The position numbers were made by a program, and so were the translations under genes. A DNA stretch of 13,509 bases. It comes from an uncultured Opitutia bacterium (GTDB lineage: Bacteria > Verrucomicrobiota > Verrucomicrobiia > Opitutales > UBA953). Shown piece after piece: positions 1 to 6,450 of this stretch (within the stretch, counting starts at the first letter, position 1; each line of letters starts with the position of its first letter). The notes below the pieces were generated by a model, which searched no databases, was not told the DNA's origin, and saw only the letters and a program-made list of their open reading frames with translations. Location of the stretch: assembly GCA_903853185.1 (NCBI GenBank), contig CAINSX010000278.1:1-13509 (forward strand), written 5' to 3'.

Positions 1-295
1 CAAGGCAGGGGTTGTTGCAGCTGTCGCCGCCTTGTTCGTAGGCGACCTGAGGCTTGGACCAGGTGGCGCCTTCGTCCTTCGAGGATGAGATCACCAAGTC
101 ATTGCCAGCTTGGTCGGTGGGCTTGTCGCGTCCCTCGGCCACTGCGAGCAACGTGCCTTTCTGCGTCCGTAGCAGCGAAGGGATGCGCACCGACGGGTGC
201 GACAGGTTCTTCTTAGCTTCGAAGACGATGATATCCGTGCCGTCCGCGGCGAAGGAACGGACGCAGAGCAGGCCGAGGAGGAGGGCGAGGCGCAT
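1..295 (-). CDS. Exo-alpha-sialidase (GH33, BNR/Asp-box), N-terminal part; 3' end beyond window
   Basis: The gene begins at ATG 295 and is still open at base 1, so only the first 98 residues are visible. The product should hydrolyse terminal sialic acids from glycans outside the cytoplasm. Residues 1-16 form a signal peptide with a likely SPase I site (S-F-A before A17). The GH33 N-terminal signature is clear: R37-I-P is the first arginine of the triad that binds the carboxylate, R56 follows in an E-G-R motif, and D61 sits where the acid/base aspartate lies in family alignments recalled from memory. A canonical Asp box, S-x-D-x-G-x-x-W, occupies residues 72-79. The start lies 2 bases after the NanA stop (TAAAGATG), so it is probably the fifth gene of the operon and translationally coupled. 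The nucleophile tyrosine and the remaining arginine would lie outside the window. Confidence 0.88.
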   Translation of the reverse strand, partial: MRLALLLGLLCVRSFAADGTDIIVFEAKKNLSHPSVRIPSLLRTQKGTLLAVAEGRDKPTDQAGNDLVISSSKDEGATWSKPQVAYEQGGDSCNNPCL

Positions 296-297
296 CT

Positions 298-1215
298 TTA
301 GAAATTCCAGCTGAAGAAGCCGATGGCTTCGAGCTCACCGATCATCTTCTTCGTCTCAGCAGCGTCGGGGTTGCCGTTGGGCAGTCGAGCTGGCCCGAGC
401 GGCACACCGAGGTGGCCCATCAAGGCTTTGGCGGCGCCCATGTAGCCGCGTTTGGCGAGGATATCGACGACGGGCTGGACCTTGGCCTGTTCGGCTTCGG
501 CTTGGGCGGCGTCGCCTTTGCCGTGCGCGGCGATGGCGCGCAAGAGGGGGCCGGGGTTGAAGTTGTAGGTGCTGCCGACGCCGGCGGTCGCGCCGGCGCG
601 AAGCGCGGCGAGGAAGCGTTCGTCGACGCCAAAAGGCAGATCGAAGCGGCCACCTTCCAGCACTTGGGCCCGACGCATCGCCTCGAGGTCAGGGTTAGAA
701 TACTTCACGCCGGAGAGGTTAGGGATAACGGGTGAAGCCGCCTTCAAGAAATCGTCAACCGGGAAGCCGCTGATGCCTGTCATCCCGGGGATGTCGTAAT
801 AATAGAACGGCGTGCGCGGCGCGGCCTTGGCCACCATCGCGCAACTCGCCACCAGATCGGCCAGCGTGCGCGGCTTGAAGTAGGACGGCGCGATCATCGA
901 CACCGCCTTGGCCCGGTTCTTCTCCGCGTGGGCGGCCAACTGAGCGGCCTCGGTGAGGCAGTTCGCGCCGACGTGCACGACGACATCGATGCCGGTCGCG
1001 GGGCCGACCACCGCCCAGCGGTCGTTGAGCGCGGCGCGTTCGCTCGCGGTCAACGAGCTGCTTTCGCCGGTGGTGCCGCCGATGAAGACGGACGTGATGC
1101 CGTGCCCGCGGAGGAAGGCGGCCTGCTGCTCGACAACGGCTAGGTTCAGCGAGCCGTCAGCATGGAAAGGGGTGTGGGTGGCCGTGCAGAGGCCGGAGAA
1201 TTTGAAGGAGGGCAT
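298..1215 (-). CDS. nanA: N-acetylneuraminate lyase (sialic acid aldolase)
   Basis: This 305-residue protein belongs to the DHDPS/NAL class I aldolase family and has the usual length. It should cleave N-acetylneuraminate to N-acetylmannosamine and pyruvate in the cytoplasm. The pyruvate-binding motif G-G-T-T-G-E spans residues 46-51, the catalytic tyrosine is Y140 in Y-D-I-P-G-M-T-G, and the Schiff-base lysine is K171 in L-S-G-V-K-Y. A later G-S-T-Y-N motif is typical of the lyase branch. The frame stays open upstream to about 1659, but that part only mirrors the MFS gene in another frame. ATG 1215 gives the family's normal N-terminus (F-S-G-L-C-T-A-T-H-T-P-F). The start follows the MFS stop by 2 bases (TGAACATG) with no Shine-Dalgarno, which suggests reinitiation. 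The sialate context makes lyase much likelier than dihydrodipicolinate synthase. Confidence 0.93.
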   Translation of the reverse strand: MPSFKFSGLCTATHTPFHADGSLNLAVVEQQAAFLRGHGITSVFIGGTTGESSSLTASERAALNDRWAVVGPATGIDVVVHVGANCLTEAAQLAAHAEKNRAKAVSMIAPSYFKPRTLADLVASCAMVAKAAPRTPFYYYDIPGMTGISGFPVDDFLKAASPVIPNLSGVKYSNPDLEAMRRAQVLEGGRFDLPFGVDERFLAALRAGATAGVGSTYNFNPGPLLRAIAAHGKGDAAQAEAEQAKVQPVVDILAKRGYMGAAKALMGHLGVPLGPARLPNGNPDAAETKKMIGELEAIGFFSWNF

Positions 1216-1217
1216 GT

Positions 1218-2444
1218 TCAGGAAAGGTTGGACTCGCGCGGACGGATGCAGAGCGCGATGAAGATGGAAAGCAAGGCGATGCCGGCGAAGACGCCGAAGA
1301 TGGCGTTCAGCGGCATGTGCCGGTCGCGCAGGGCGCCGAAGATCCAGTCGGCGAAGCCGCCGCAGCTGATGCTCACGAAGTTCATCAGGCCGTAGCCGGT
1401 GGCCCGATGCTGCGGCCCGACCAGCTGGCAGAGGATCGGCATGCTGTTGCAATCGAAGAACCCCCAGCCGAGGCCGAAGATGATCAGGAAGAGCACGGCC
1501 ACGCCCAACGTCGTCGCGTTGCCGACACCGAACAGCGCGGGTAGGAGGAGGAAGGTGCCGATTGCGCTGACAAAGATACGGCCACGGATGTTCGTCCGCA
1601 TCCACCGGTCGGCGAGCCAGCCGCCGAGCACCGCGCCGACGATGGCGGCGAGTTGCCAATAAAGGACCGCGGAGACGCCAGCCTTTCCTTGGCCAAGGTC
1701 AAAGCGTTCGCGGAGAATATCAGGCATCCAGTCGCGTACGATCCAGGCCGCCATGGCCGGCAATGTGAAGTACAGGATCAGGAGCAGGAAGTTCGGGTTG
1801 CCGAGTAGCGTTCGGGCGGTCGAACCAGCGGCCGGCTTAGGCTCGTCATCGTTCGACGCTGGTCGGTTGCGAAGGAACAGGAAGAGCGGGACGGAATAGG
1901 CGATACCGAGCAGGCCGCACCACGCGAAGGCGCCGCGCCAGCCGAGTTCGGGGTTGTCCGCCGCGTACCCCGCGAAGCCGCCGATAATCACGCCGGCATA
2001 GATGCCCATTTGGTGGAGGCCGACCGCACGGGAGCGGGTCGGGCCGAGGTGATAGTCGGCGATCAGCGCCAATGCGGCAGGGATATAGAAGGCTTCGCTG
2101 ATTCCCATGATGGCGCGCGTCCAGAGCAACTGGTCGTAGCTATGGACCAGACCCGTGGCCCACGTGATTGCCGACCACGTGAAGAGGCTGAAGCAGATAA
2201 CGTGTCGTCGGCTGACCCGGTCGGCGAGGTAGCCCCCGATCGGGCTGAAGATCGCGTAGACCCATTTGAACGAACCAAGGATCAGACCCCACTGCGCCTT
2301 GGTCTGGATGTCCGGGAGATCACCGATCATGGACGACTTCATCGTCGCGAGCATCTGGCGGTCGAGGTAGTTGAGCAGCGCGACCGGAATGAGGAGCATG
2401 ACGACCAGCCAGGCCGTGCGCGAAGCGGAGCGGGTCTCGTTCAT
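1218..2444 (-). CDS. MFS transporter, probable sialic acid uptake permease
   Basis: This 408-residue protein has about 12 hydrophobic segments and belongs to the major facilitator superfamily, closest in style to anion:cation symporters. The first helix is followed by L-N-Y-L-D-R-Q (about residues 24-30). The loop between helices 2 and 3 carries the MFS signature G-G-Y-L-A-D-R-V-S-R-R, and a second copy, G-G-W-L-A-D-R, appears in the second half. The charged central loop lies near residues 195-210. It sits between a mutarotase and the lyase, so Neu5Ac or a close derivative is the natural substrate, but this is inferred from context. The start ATG overlaps the upstream kelch stop as ATGA (2444-2441), a classic coupling junction. 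Its closest relatives may be annotated as hexuronate or glucarate carriers. The MFS assignment is firm and the substrate is not. Confidence 0.88.
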   Translation of the reverse strand: MNETRSASRTAWLVVMLLIPVALLNYLDRQMLATMKSSMIGDLPDIQTKAQWGLILGSFKWVYAIFSPIGGYLADRVSRRHVICFSLFTWSAITWATGLVHSYDQLLWTRAIMGISEAFYIPAALALIADYHLGPTRSRAVGLHQMGIYAGVIIGGFAGYAADNPELGWRGAFAWCGLLGIAYSVPLFLFLRNRPASNDDEPKPAAGSTARTLLGNPNFLLLILYFTLPAMAAWIVRDWMPDILRERFDLGQGKAGVSAVLYWQLAAIVGAVLGGWLADRWMRTNIRGRIFVSAIGTFLLLPALFGVGNATTLGVAVLFLIIFGLGWGFFDCNSMPILCQLVGPQHRATGYGLMNFVSISCGGFADWIFGALRDRHMPLNAIFGVFAGIALLSIFIALCIRPRESNLS

Positions 2445-3490
2445 CGGTATTTGGCCGGGATGGGCCAGCGGGTAAGCTTAGGGGTACGGACGCCAGGTCG
2501 CATTTCGCCGCTCACGGTGACGAGGTCGTCGCCGAGTCGGAGGAGCGGAGCCACGGCCACGGGGTGCGGCCACTCGCCGAGGTCGGTCACCTCGAGGGTC
2601 TCGAGGTCCATGACGAGGATACGCCGTGCCAGCCCCGTGTGCGTCTCGTAAGGATGACCGTATTGCGTGCCGTCGTCGCCCCCGACGAAAAAGAGGTGCG
2701 TCTGCGTCAGCACGCCGGGACCAGCGGCGCCGGCGAGTTTGTTCGGTAGCCCGTGGAAGCGGTTGCCTTCGCCGTCGGTCGATTGGTAGGCGAGGTTCTC
2801 GTGGTAGCTGCGGAATGGCTTGCCGTCCTTCTCCGTCAGCGAGCAGCCACCGCCCCAGACGAGTTTGCGCAGCCCCGCACCCACGAGCGGGATGATGCGT
2901 CCGTAGCTCGGGTCGGCATCGGTCGTTCGCCAAGGTTTATCAGGATCGTCGAGGTCGAGCGAAGTCAGCGTGGGGATGGCGGCGGTGTCGTCAGGCCGGG
3001 CGATGCCGCCGATGACGATCACGTGTCCGTTGGTCGAGGTGAAGCCGGCGTAGGCGCGGGGGCGGGCCATGCTTTCCGCGAAGCGCGTGACCTTTCCGTC
3101 TAGGCCGATGAGCCAGACGTCCGCACGGTGGCCATCGGCAGAAGCGCCACCGGCGATGACGAGTCCGTCGCGTTTAGGCGTCGGACAGAATGCAGCGCCC
3201 ACGATTCCTTCGGAGAGATCGCCAATTTTACTCCATCCCCAGACGCCGTCCTTGCGGGCGAGTTTGAGGATGTCCTTGTGGTATTTCCGCTGGCCACCTT
3301 GCCATGGCATCTTGTCCGGGAAGTTGGTGCCTCCCGTGGCTACGATGACTTCGCTACCGTCGGCTTCGCGTAGGACCGCCGCCATCATGCCAGCGCGGCC
3401 GAGGGGATCGGGTAAATCCGGCAACGGCTCGCCCTGCGCGCAAGCGAGCGCCGCCGCCAAGAGGCCGAGCAATGAGGTGAGGCGGAGCAT
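2441..3490 (-). CDS. nanM: Secreted kelch-repeat protein, NanM-like N-acetylneuraminate mutarotase
   Basis: This 349-residue kelch beta-propeller resembles E. coli NanM (YjhT), which speeds conversion of the alpha anomer released by sialidase into the beta anomer. Residues 1-18 form a signal peptide (hydrophobic core L7-A16, probable cut after A-C-A), so it acts in the periplasm or outside. Kelch-type strands recur: A-T-G-G-T-N-F-P-D-K near residue 55, V-I-A-G-G-A, V-I-V-I-G-G-I, V-W-G-G-G-C and F-F-V-G-G-D-D-G. The C-terminal S-G-E-M-R-P-G-V-R-T matches the NanM-type N-G-E-x-x-P-G-x-R ending. It is transcribed 55 bases behind a second NanM-like gene and overlaps the transporter by four bases. 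NanM is known as a catalyst in vitro; the role here rests on family plus operon. Confidence 0.82.
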   Translation of the reverse strand: MLRLTSLLGLLAAALACAQGEPLPDLPDPLGRAGMMAAVLREADGSEVIVATGGTNFPDKMPWQGGQRKYHKDILKLARKDGVWGWSKIGDLSEGIVGAAFCPTPKRDGLVIAGGASADGHRADVWLIGLDGKVTRFAESMARPRAYAGFTSTNGHVIVIGGIARPDDTAAIPTLTSLDLDDPDKPWRTTDADPSYGRIIPLVGAGLRKLVWGGGCSLTEKDGKPFRSYHENLAYQSTDGEGNRFHGLPNKLAGAAGPGVLTQTHLFFVGGDDGTQYGHPYETHTGLARRILVMDLETLEVTDLGEWPHPVAVAPLLRLGDDLVTVSGEMRPGVRTPKLTRWPIPAKYR

Positions 3491-3501
3491 GGCGCCAGGG
3501 T

Positions 3502-3518
3502 GGGACTTTTGTAGTCCC
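3502..3518. repeat. Small inverted repeat between the two kelch genes
   Basis: A 6-bp perfect inverted repeat (GGGACT/AGTCCC) with a 5-base loop lies in the 55-base gap between the kelch genes. Its proximal arm ends 11 bases before the start of the secreted kelch gene, where a ribosome would load. On the minus-strand transcript no U-run follows, so it does not look like a terminator. It could modulate translation or protect an mRNA end. It may also be chance. Confidence 0.35.
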
Positions 3519-3545
3519 TTCCCGGAAGCCTGCCAGTCTCAATGA

Positions 3546-4517
3546 CTATTCAGGACGTAGCAGCCAGCCTTCGGCGGAGCGGACGAAGGGGCGGAGCTCG
3601 CCATTGGTCAGCGCATAGCCGCCGGACCACTTCGCGCAACCGGTCGAGAGGACATTGGCCGAGCCCTCTTCGGCTTCGGTCCAGGTGTCGGTGGACTTGT
3701 CGTAAGAGAGGACCGACTTGGCATAGCCTGGGTGCTTCGAGGCTTCGACCTTGCCGGCCAGCTTGCCGTCGTCGCCGCCGAGTACGAGGATCTCGTTGTC
3801 GAAGACCGGGCAGGGCGACGGCGCACCTGCAATCGTGCGGGGCATCGCGGAGAGGCGGCGCCATTCCTTGCCAAGGGTGAAGGCGTGGCAGTCGGAAAGG
3901 AATTCACGTTCGACGCCCTTGGCGCCGGGGCTCAGCGCGACGCCGCCAAAGAGGAAGAACGTATCCTTCGTGCCGGCGGATTGGGCGAGCATGCGGCCGG
4001 AGCCGGCGCAGAGCGGAAGTTCTTTCCAGCCCGCGTTGAGATTGGCGAGGTCGATGGCGAAGGCGCTGGAGGACGCCGCGGTGGCATCCGGGCGTTCGGT
4101 CCCGCCAGCGACGATGACCTTACTGCCGACGAGCGCACCAGTCGCATAGGCCAGCGGGCGGGGCAGGAAAGGGAAGGGGCGGACCTTGAGTTCGCCTTCT
4201 TCGACCGACAGCGTGTAGCAATCGGCGTAATGGCGATGCGAGTCCGCGCCACCGATCATCAGGAGGCCCTGGCGAATCGAGACGCTAACACCGTAACCAC
4301 AAGGACGGGGCAACTTACCTAGGCTCGCCCACTTTTTAGAGCGGGTGCTGGCGAGGGAGAAGACTTCGTCGTGCCAGACCTTGACGCCGCCATCCCAGGC
4401 GGGCTTGTCGGGGAAGTTGGAGCCGCCGCCGCAAAGGAGCAGGTCGCCGGAGGTGCCCACGAAGGCGCCACCGAAGCCGGGGGCGTTGGGAGTTTCAGGA
4501 AGTCGGGTCCAGCGCAT
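3546..4517 (-). CDS. Kelch-repeat protein, NanM-like mutarotase without signal peptide
   Basis: This second kelch propeller is 323 residues from ATG 4517. The start was chosen because homologous N-termini of this type begin with W-x-R-L-P followed by a P/D-x-x-G-F-x-G-A-F stretch. A GTG at 4547 would only add ten residues, V/M-R-P-V-F-L-V-P-I-P, which do not form an export signal. Repeats show L-L-L-C-G-G-G-S-N-F-P-D-K, L-M-I-G-G-A-D-S, V-I-V-A-G-G-T-E-R-P, F-L-F-G-G-V and V-L-G-G-D-D-G, and it closes with T-N-G-E-L-R-P-F-V-R. It is clearly a diverged relative of the neighbouring secreted kelch protein. It leads the operon and appears cytoplasmic, so it might equilibrate sialic acid anomers or act on an anhydro form after uptake. 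That function is inference. No Shine-Dalgarno precedes either candidate start. Confidence 0.8.
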   Translation of the reverse strand: MRWTRLPETPNAPGFGGAFVGTSGDLLLCGGGSNFPDKPAWDGGVKVWHDEVFSLASTRSKKWASLGKLPRPCGYGVSVSIRQGLLMIGGADSHRHYADCYTLSVEEGELKVRPFPFLPRPLAYATGALVGSKVIVAGGTERPDATAASSSAFAIDLANLNAGWKELPLCAGSGRMLAQSAGTKDTFFLFGGVALSPGAKGVEREFLSDCHAFTLGKEWRRLSAMPRTIAGAPSPCPVFDNEILVLGGDDGKLAGKVEASKHPGYAKSVLSYDKSTDTWTEAEEGSANVLSTGCAKWSGGYALTNGELRPFVRSAEGWLLRPE

Positions 4518-4646
4518 GGGAATAGGTACAAGGAAGACAGGCCGCACAAGGGTGTCCAGAGATTAGGGGGCCGCGGGGCTAATGTCGTCGCGCACCCCCG
4601 CCAATCCGTGCTTTTCGCATGATTGCAGAGTCTTTTCGGGGATAAG

Positions 4647-4670
4647 ATCCTCCGAGGTTGGACGGAGGAT
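4647..4670. promoter_or_regulatory. Perfect 8-bp dyad in the divergent intergenic region (possible operator)
   Basis: ATCCTCCG and CGGAGGAT form a perfect 8-bp inverted repeat around an 8-base spacer. The dyad lies 130 bases upstream of the first sialate gene and 4 bases before a TTGACA on the plus strand. The size and symmetry fit a dimeric regulator's operator for the sialate operon, such as a GntR- or LacI-type repressor. No regulator gene is present in the window to support this. Read as plus-strand RNA it would be a hairpin with a short U-rich tail, but no plus-strand gene upstream needs a terminator. Confidence 0.4.
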
Positions 4671-4674
4671 TTGT

Positions 4675-4705
4675 TTGACAGCGACGCCCCGACCTTGCCT
4701 TGATT
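4675..4705 (+). promoter_or_regulatory. Possible promoter for tRNA-Asn (consensus -35 only)
   Basis: A consensus -35 box TTGACA sits at 4675-4680, 40 bases before the mature tRNA. The only -10 candidate is a poor TTGATT at 4700-4705 with a 19-base spacing. The location is right for a tRNA promoter, but only the -35 element is convincing. Confidence 0.3.
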
Positions 4706-4720
4706 GGACTCCTTTCGCAC

Positions 4721-4795
<75 letters not shown>

Positions 4796-4813
4796 GAAAG
4801 GACTCTTTCCTCA

Positions 4814-4829
4814 CCCCGGCCCACCGGGG
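4814..4829 (+). other. GC-rich hairpin between tRNA-Asn and the small basic protein gene
   Basis: CCCCGG and CCGGGG form a 6-bp stem with a 4-base loop, 19 bases after the tRNA. A weaker GAAAG/CTTTC hairpin (4796-4809) directly abuts the tRNA 3' end and another, CCTTG/CAAGG, lies at 4848-4863. None has a U-run, so an intrinsic terminator is unlikely. They could serve tRNA 3' processing or stabilise the downstream mRNA. Confidence 0.3.
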
Positions 4830-4886
4830 AAGGTCCGTAAACCTTCTCCTTGACCATCCAAGGGGTTGCGGGAGGATGCATCCACT

Positions 4887-5006
4887 ATGGGCCAACAGAG
4901 CAATAAAGTCATCAAGCGCCGCCGTCGCCGCGCCTACCTCGAGCGCAAGAAGGATCGCGTCAAGGTCGCCCGCGCCGCCGCGAGCAAGAAGAAGGCCAAG
5001 AAGTGA
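4887..5006 (+). CDS. Short basic ribosomal-type protein (AURKAIP1/COX24, mS38/bS22-like)
   Basis: This 39-residue reading frame encodes an extremely basic peptide: K and R make up nearly half of the residues and there is only one acidic pair (E19, D23). The core, S-N-K-V-I-K-R-R-R-R-R-A-Y-L, resembles the S-V-I-K-K-R-R-K-R-M signature of the COX24/AURKAIP1 family. That family includes mitochondrial mS38 and the mycobacterial small-subunit protein bS22, which lie near the decoding centre. A GGAGG at 4871-4875 precedes the ATG by 11 bases. The stop overlaps the next gene's GTG as GTGA, which suggests coupled translation. The frame is too short to be certain from sequence alone, but the composition, ribosome-binding site and junction make it convincing. 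Confidence 0.75.
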   Translation: MGQQSNKVIKRRRRRAYLERKKDRVKVARAAASKKKAKK

Positions 5007-5518
5007 GGCGAGCAGTGAGCCAGGCCTCTGTGTGGGCCGCGCTCGCTGCGCTGCTCCTCTCGGGTTGCGATACCCCCGTGGCTTCCTCGGATGAGGTGCC
5101 GGGCATCGCCTATGTCAACGAACGCCGCCGCAGCGAAGCCGATGTGGCCCGCGCCTCGGAGGCTTTCTACGCCAAGGAGCACCATGGCGCCGACGTGGTC
5201 TTCCGCACGGAAGAGGATTCCCGTCCGGGTTATTATTTTTTCGTGAAGCTCGACGTCGTGCCTCCGGCCGATGGTCGCCTAGTTCTCGAAGTGGTTCGCA
5301 AGGAAAACACGCCGCCTGAGCGTTATGATTTCGCGGTCAACCTCCAGCCAGGCTTCCCGTTTGGAGAATACGTGATTGGTCTTACCGGCAAGCAGTCCGG
5401 CGACGCCAAGTGGCGCCCGATTGCTTGGCGTGTCTCGGTGGTCGATGCCAAAGGCAAGTTCCTCGCCTCGAAGCACAGCTTCCTCTGGGGTACGCCTTCG
5501 GACCTCGCGCGTCGCTGA
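5003..5518 (+). CDS. Putative lipoprotein of unknown function
   Basis: This 171-residue protein has a lipoprotein signal: basic M-R-R, a hydrophobic stretch from about residue 10 to 19, and the lipobox L-S-G-C with the acylated cysteine at C22. Position +2 is aspartate, which in enteric bacteria favours inner-membrane retention; this rule may not hold here. The mature part is rich in alternating hydrophobic positions and probably forms a beta-sandwich (for example Y-Y-F-F-V-K-L-D-V-V and R-L-V-L-E-V-V). I do not recognise the family. It starts at GTG 5003 inside the stop of the small basic protein (GTGA), with a purine-rich stretch just upstream. It ends 5 bases before the glycosylase gene, so the three likely share a transcript. 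Confidence 0.75.
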   Translation: MRRAVSQASVWAALAALLLSGCDTPVASSDEVPGIAYVNERRRSEADVARASEAFYAKEHHGADVVFRTEEDSRPGYYFFVKLDVVPPADGRLVLEVVRKENTPPERYDFAVNLQPGFPFGEYVIGLTGKQSGDAKWRPIAWRVSVVDAKGKFLASKHSFLWGTPSDLARR

Positions 5519-5523
5519 GTCCG

Positions 5524-6450
5524 ATGGCCCCGGTGGAGTGGACATCCTGGCGGCCCCTGCGGCTAGCCGAGGATGTTCCGGCCGGCACGCTCGCCGAACA
5601 GATGGACGGCGGGCAGTCTTTCCGGTGGTCGCTTGCGGATGATGGCAGCTGGGTCGGCGTCTTCGGCCGAACGCCCGCCGCCGTTCGTTCCGGCCCGCAC
5701 GGCTTAGAGTGGCGCAGTCCGAAGGGTGCGACGCATGCCGAGGAAGCCTTGCGTCGATATCTCGATGTGGAGGGGGCTCAGGCACGTCTTTCGGAAGCGC
5801 TGCCGTGGCGCTCCGATCCCGTGCTCCGGTCCGCTCGTGCGGCTTATCCGGGGCTCCGCATCCTGCGGCAGGATCCGCACGAGGCGCTGATCGGTTTTCT
5901 TTGTAGTTCAAACAAGCGCATCCTGCAGATTCGCGTCATGGTCGCGGCCTTGGCGACGAAGCTCGGCGAGCCGCTGGGCGGCGACTTCCACGCCTTGCCC
6001 TCCTGGGAAGCCATCGCCGGTGCTGAAGAATCGGTGTTGCGCGCTTGTTCCTTGGGCTATCGCGCGGCCTACCTTCGCGGCACCGCAAAGGAACTGCTCG
6101 CCCGCCCGCGTTGGGCTGACGAATTCGCCGCCTTGGAAACACCGGCTCTCTTGGCGGAACTGCAATCGCTGCCGGGCGTCGGACCAAAGGTCGCCGCTTG
6201 CGTCGCGCTGTTCGGTTTCGGGCGCCTAGAAAGTTTCCCGGTCGATACCTGGGTGGTGCAGGCGCTTGCCGATGCCTATGGTCTGCGCGGATGGAAGCCT
6301 GCTCAATTGGAGCAGTTTGGTCAGGCGCACTTCGGCGCGGCCGCCGGTTTGGCGCAGCAGTATCTCTTCTCCGCCGCGCGCAACGGTCGCTTGAGTCGCG
6401 CGGTGGTCAGCGTTCCGAAGAAGCCGGCGCGCCCCAGACCTCGGAAATAA
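5524..6450 (+). CDS. ogg: 8-oxoguanine DNA glycosylase/AP lyase, OGG1 type
   Basis: This 308-residue enzyme excises 8-oxoguanine from DNA and nicks the abasic site. The OGG N-terminal beta domain carries G-G-Q-S-F-R-W at 29-35. The helical core has C-S-S-N at 127-130, L-G-Y-R-A-A-Y at 177-183, and the helix-hairpin-helix L-P-G-V-G-P-K-V-A with catalytic lysine K222. The catalytic aspartate is D241 in F-P-V-D-T-W. The family's helix that touches the opposite cytosine reads N-K-R-I-L-Q-I here: the position matching human R154 is Q135, while the match to R204 (R180) is kept. The tail is very basic (P-R-P-R-K). I chose ATG 5524, 5 bases after the lipoprotein stop, because a GTG at 5410 would overlap that gene by over 100 bases. 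The 3' end overlaps the convergent ABC ATPase gene by 44 bases. Confidence 0.92.
   Translation: MAPVEWTSWRPLRLAEDVPAGTLAEQMDGGQSFRWSLADDGSWVGVFGRTPAAVRSGPHGLEWRSPKGATHAEEALRRYLDVEGAQARLSEALPWRSDPVLRSARAAYPGLRILRQDPHEALIGFLCSSNKRILQIRVMVAALATKLGEPLGGDFHALPSWEAIAGAEESVLRACSLGYRAAYLRGTAKELLARPRWADEFAALETPALLAELQSLPGVGPKVAACVALFGFGRLESFPVDTWVVQALADAYGLRGWKPAQLEQFGQAHFGAAAGLAQQYLFSAARNGRLSRAVVSVPKKPARPRPRK

Noticed and set aside
1216..1659. Upstream extension of the lyase reading frame to a 453-residue protein
   Set aside because: The added 148 residues are an arginine/alanine-rich shadow of the MFS gene in another frame; the lyase fold begins at ATG 1215.
3502..3518. Hairpin between the two kelch genes as a terminator
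   Set aside because: No U-run follows on the minus-strand transcript, and the downstream genes are tightly linked.
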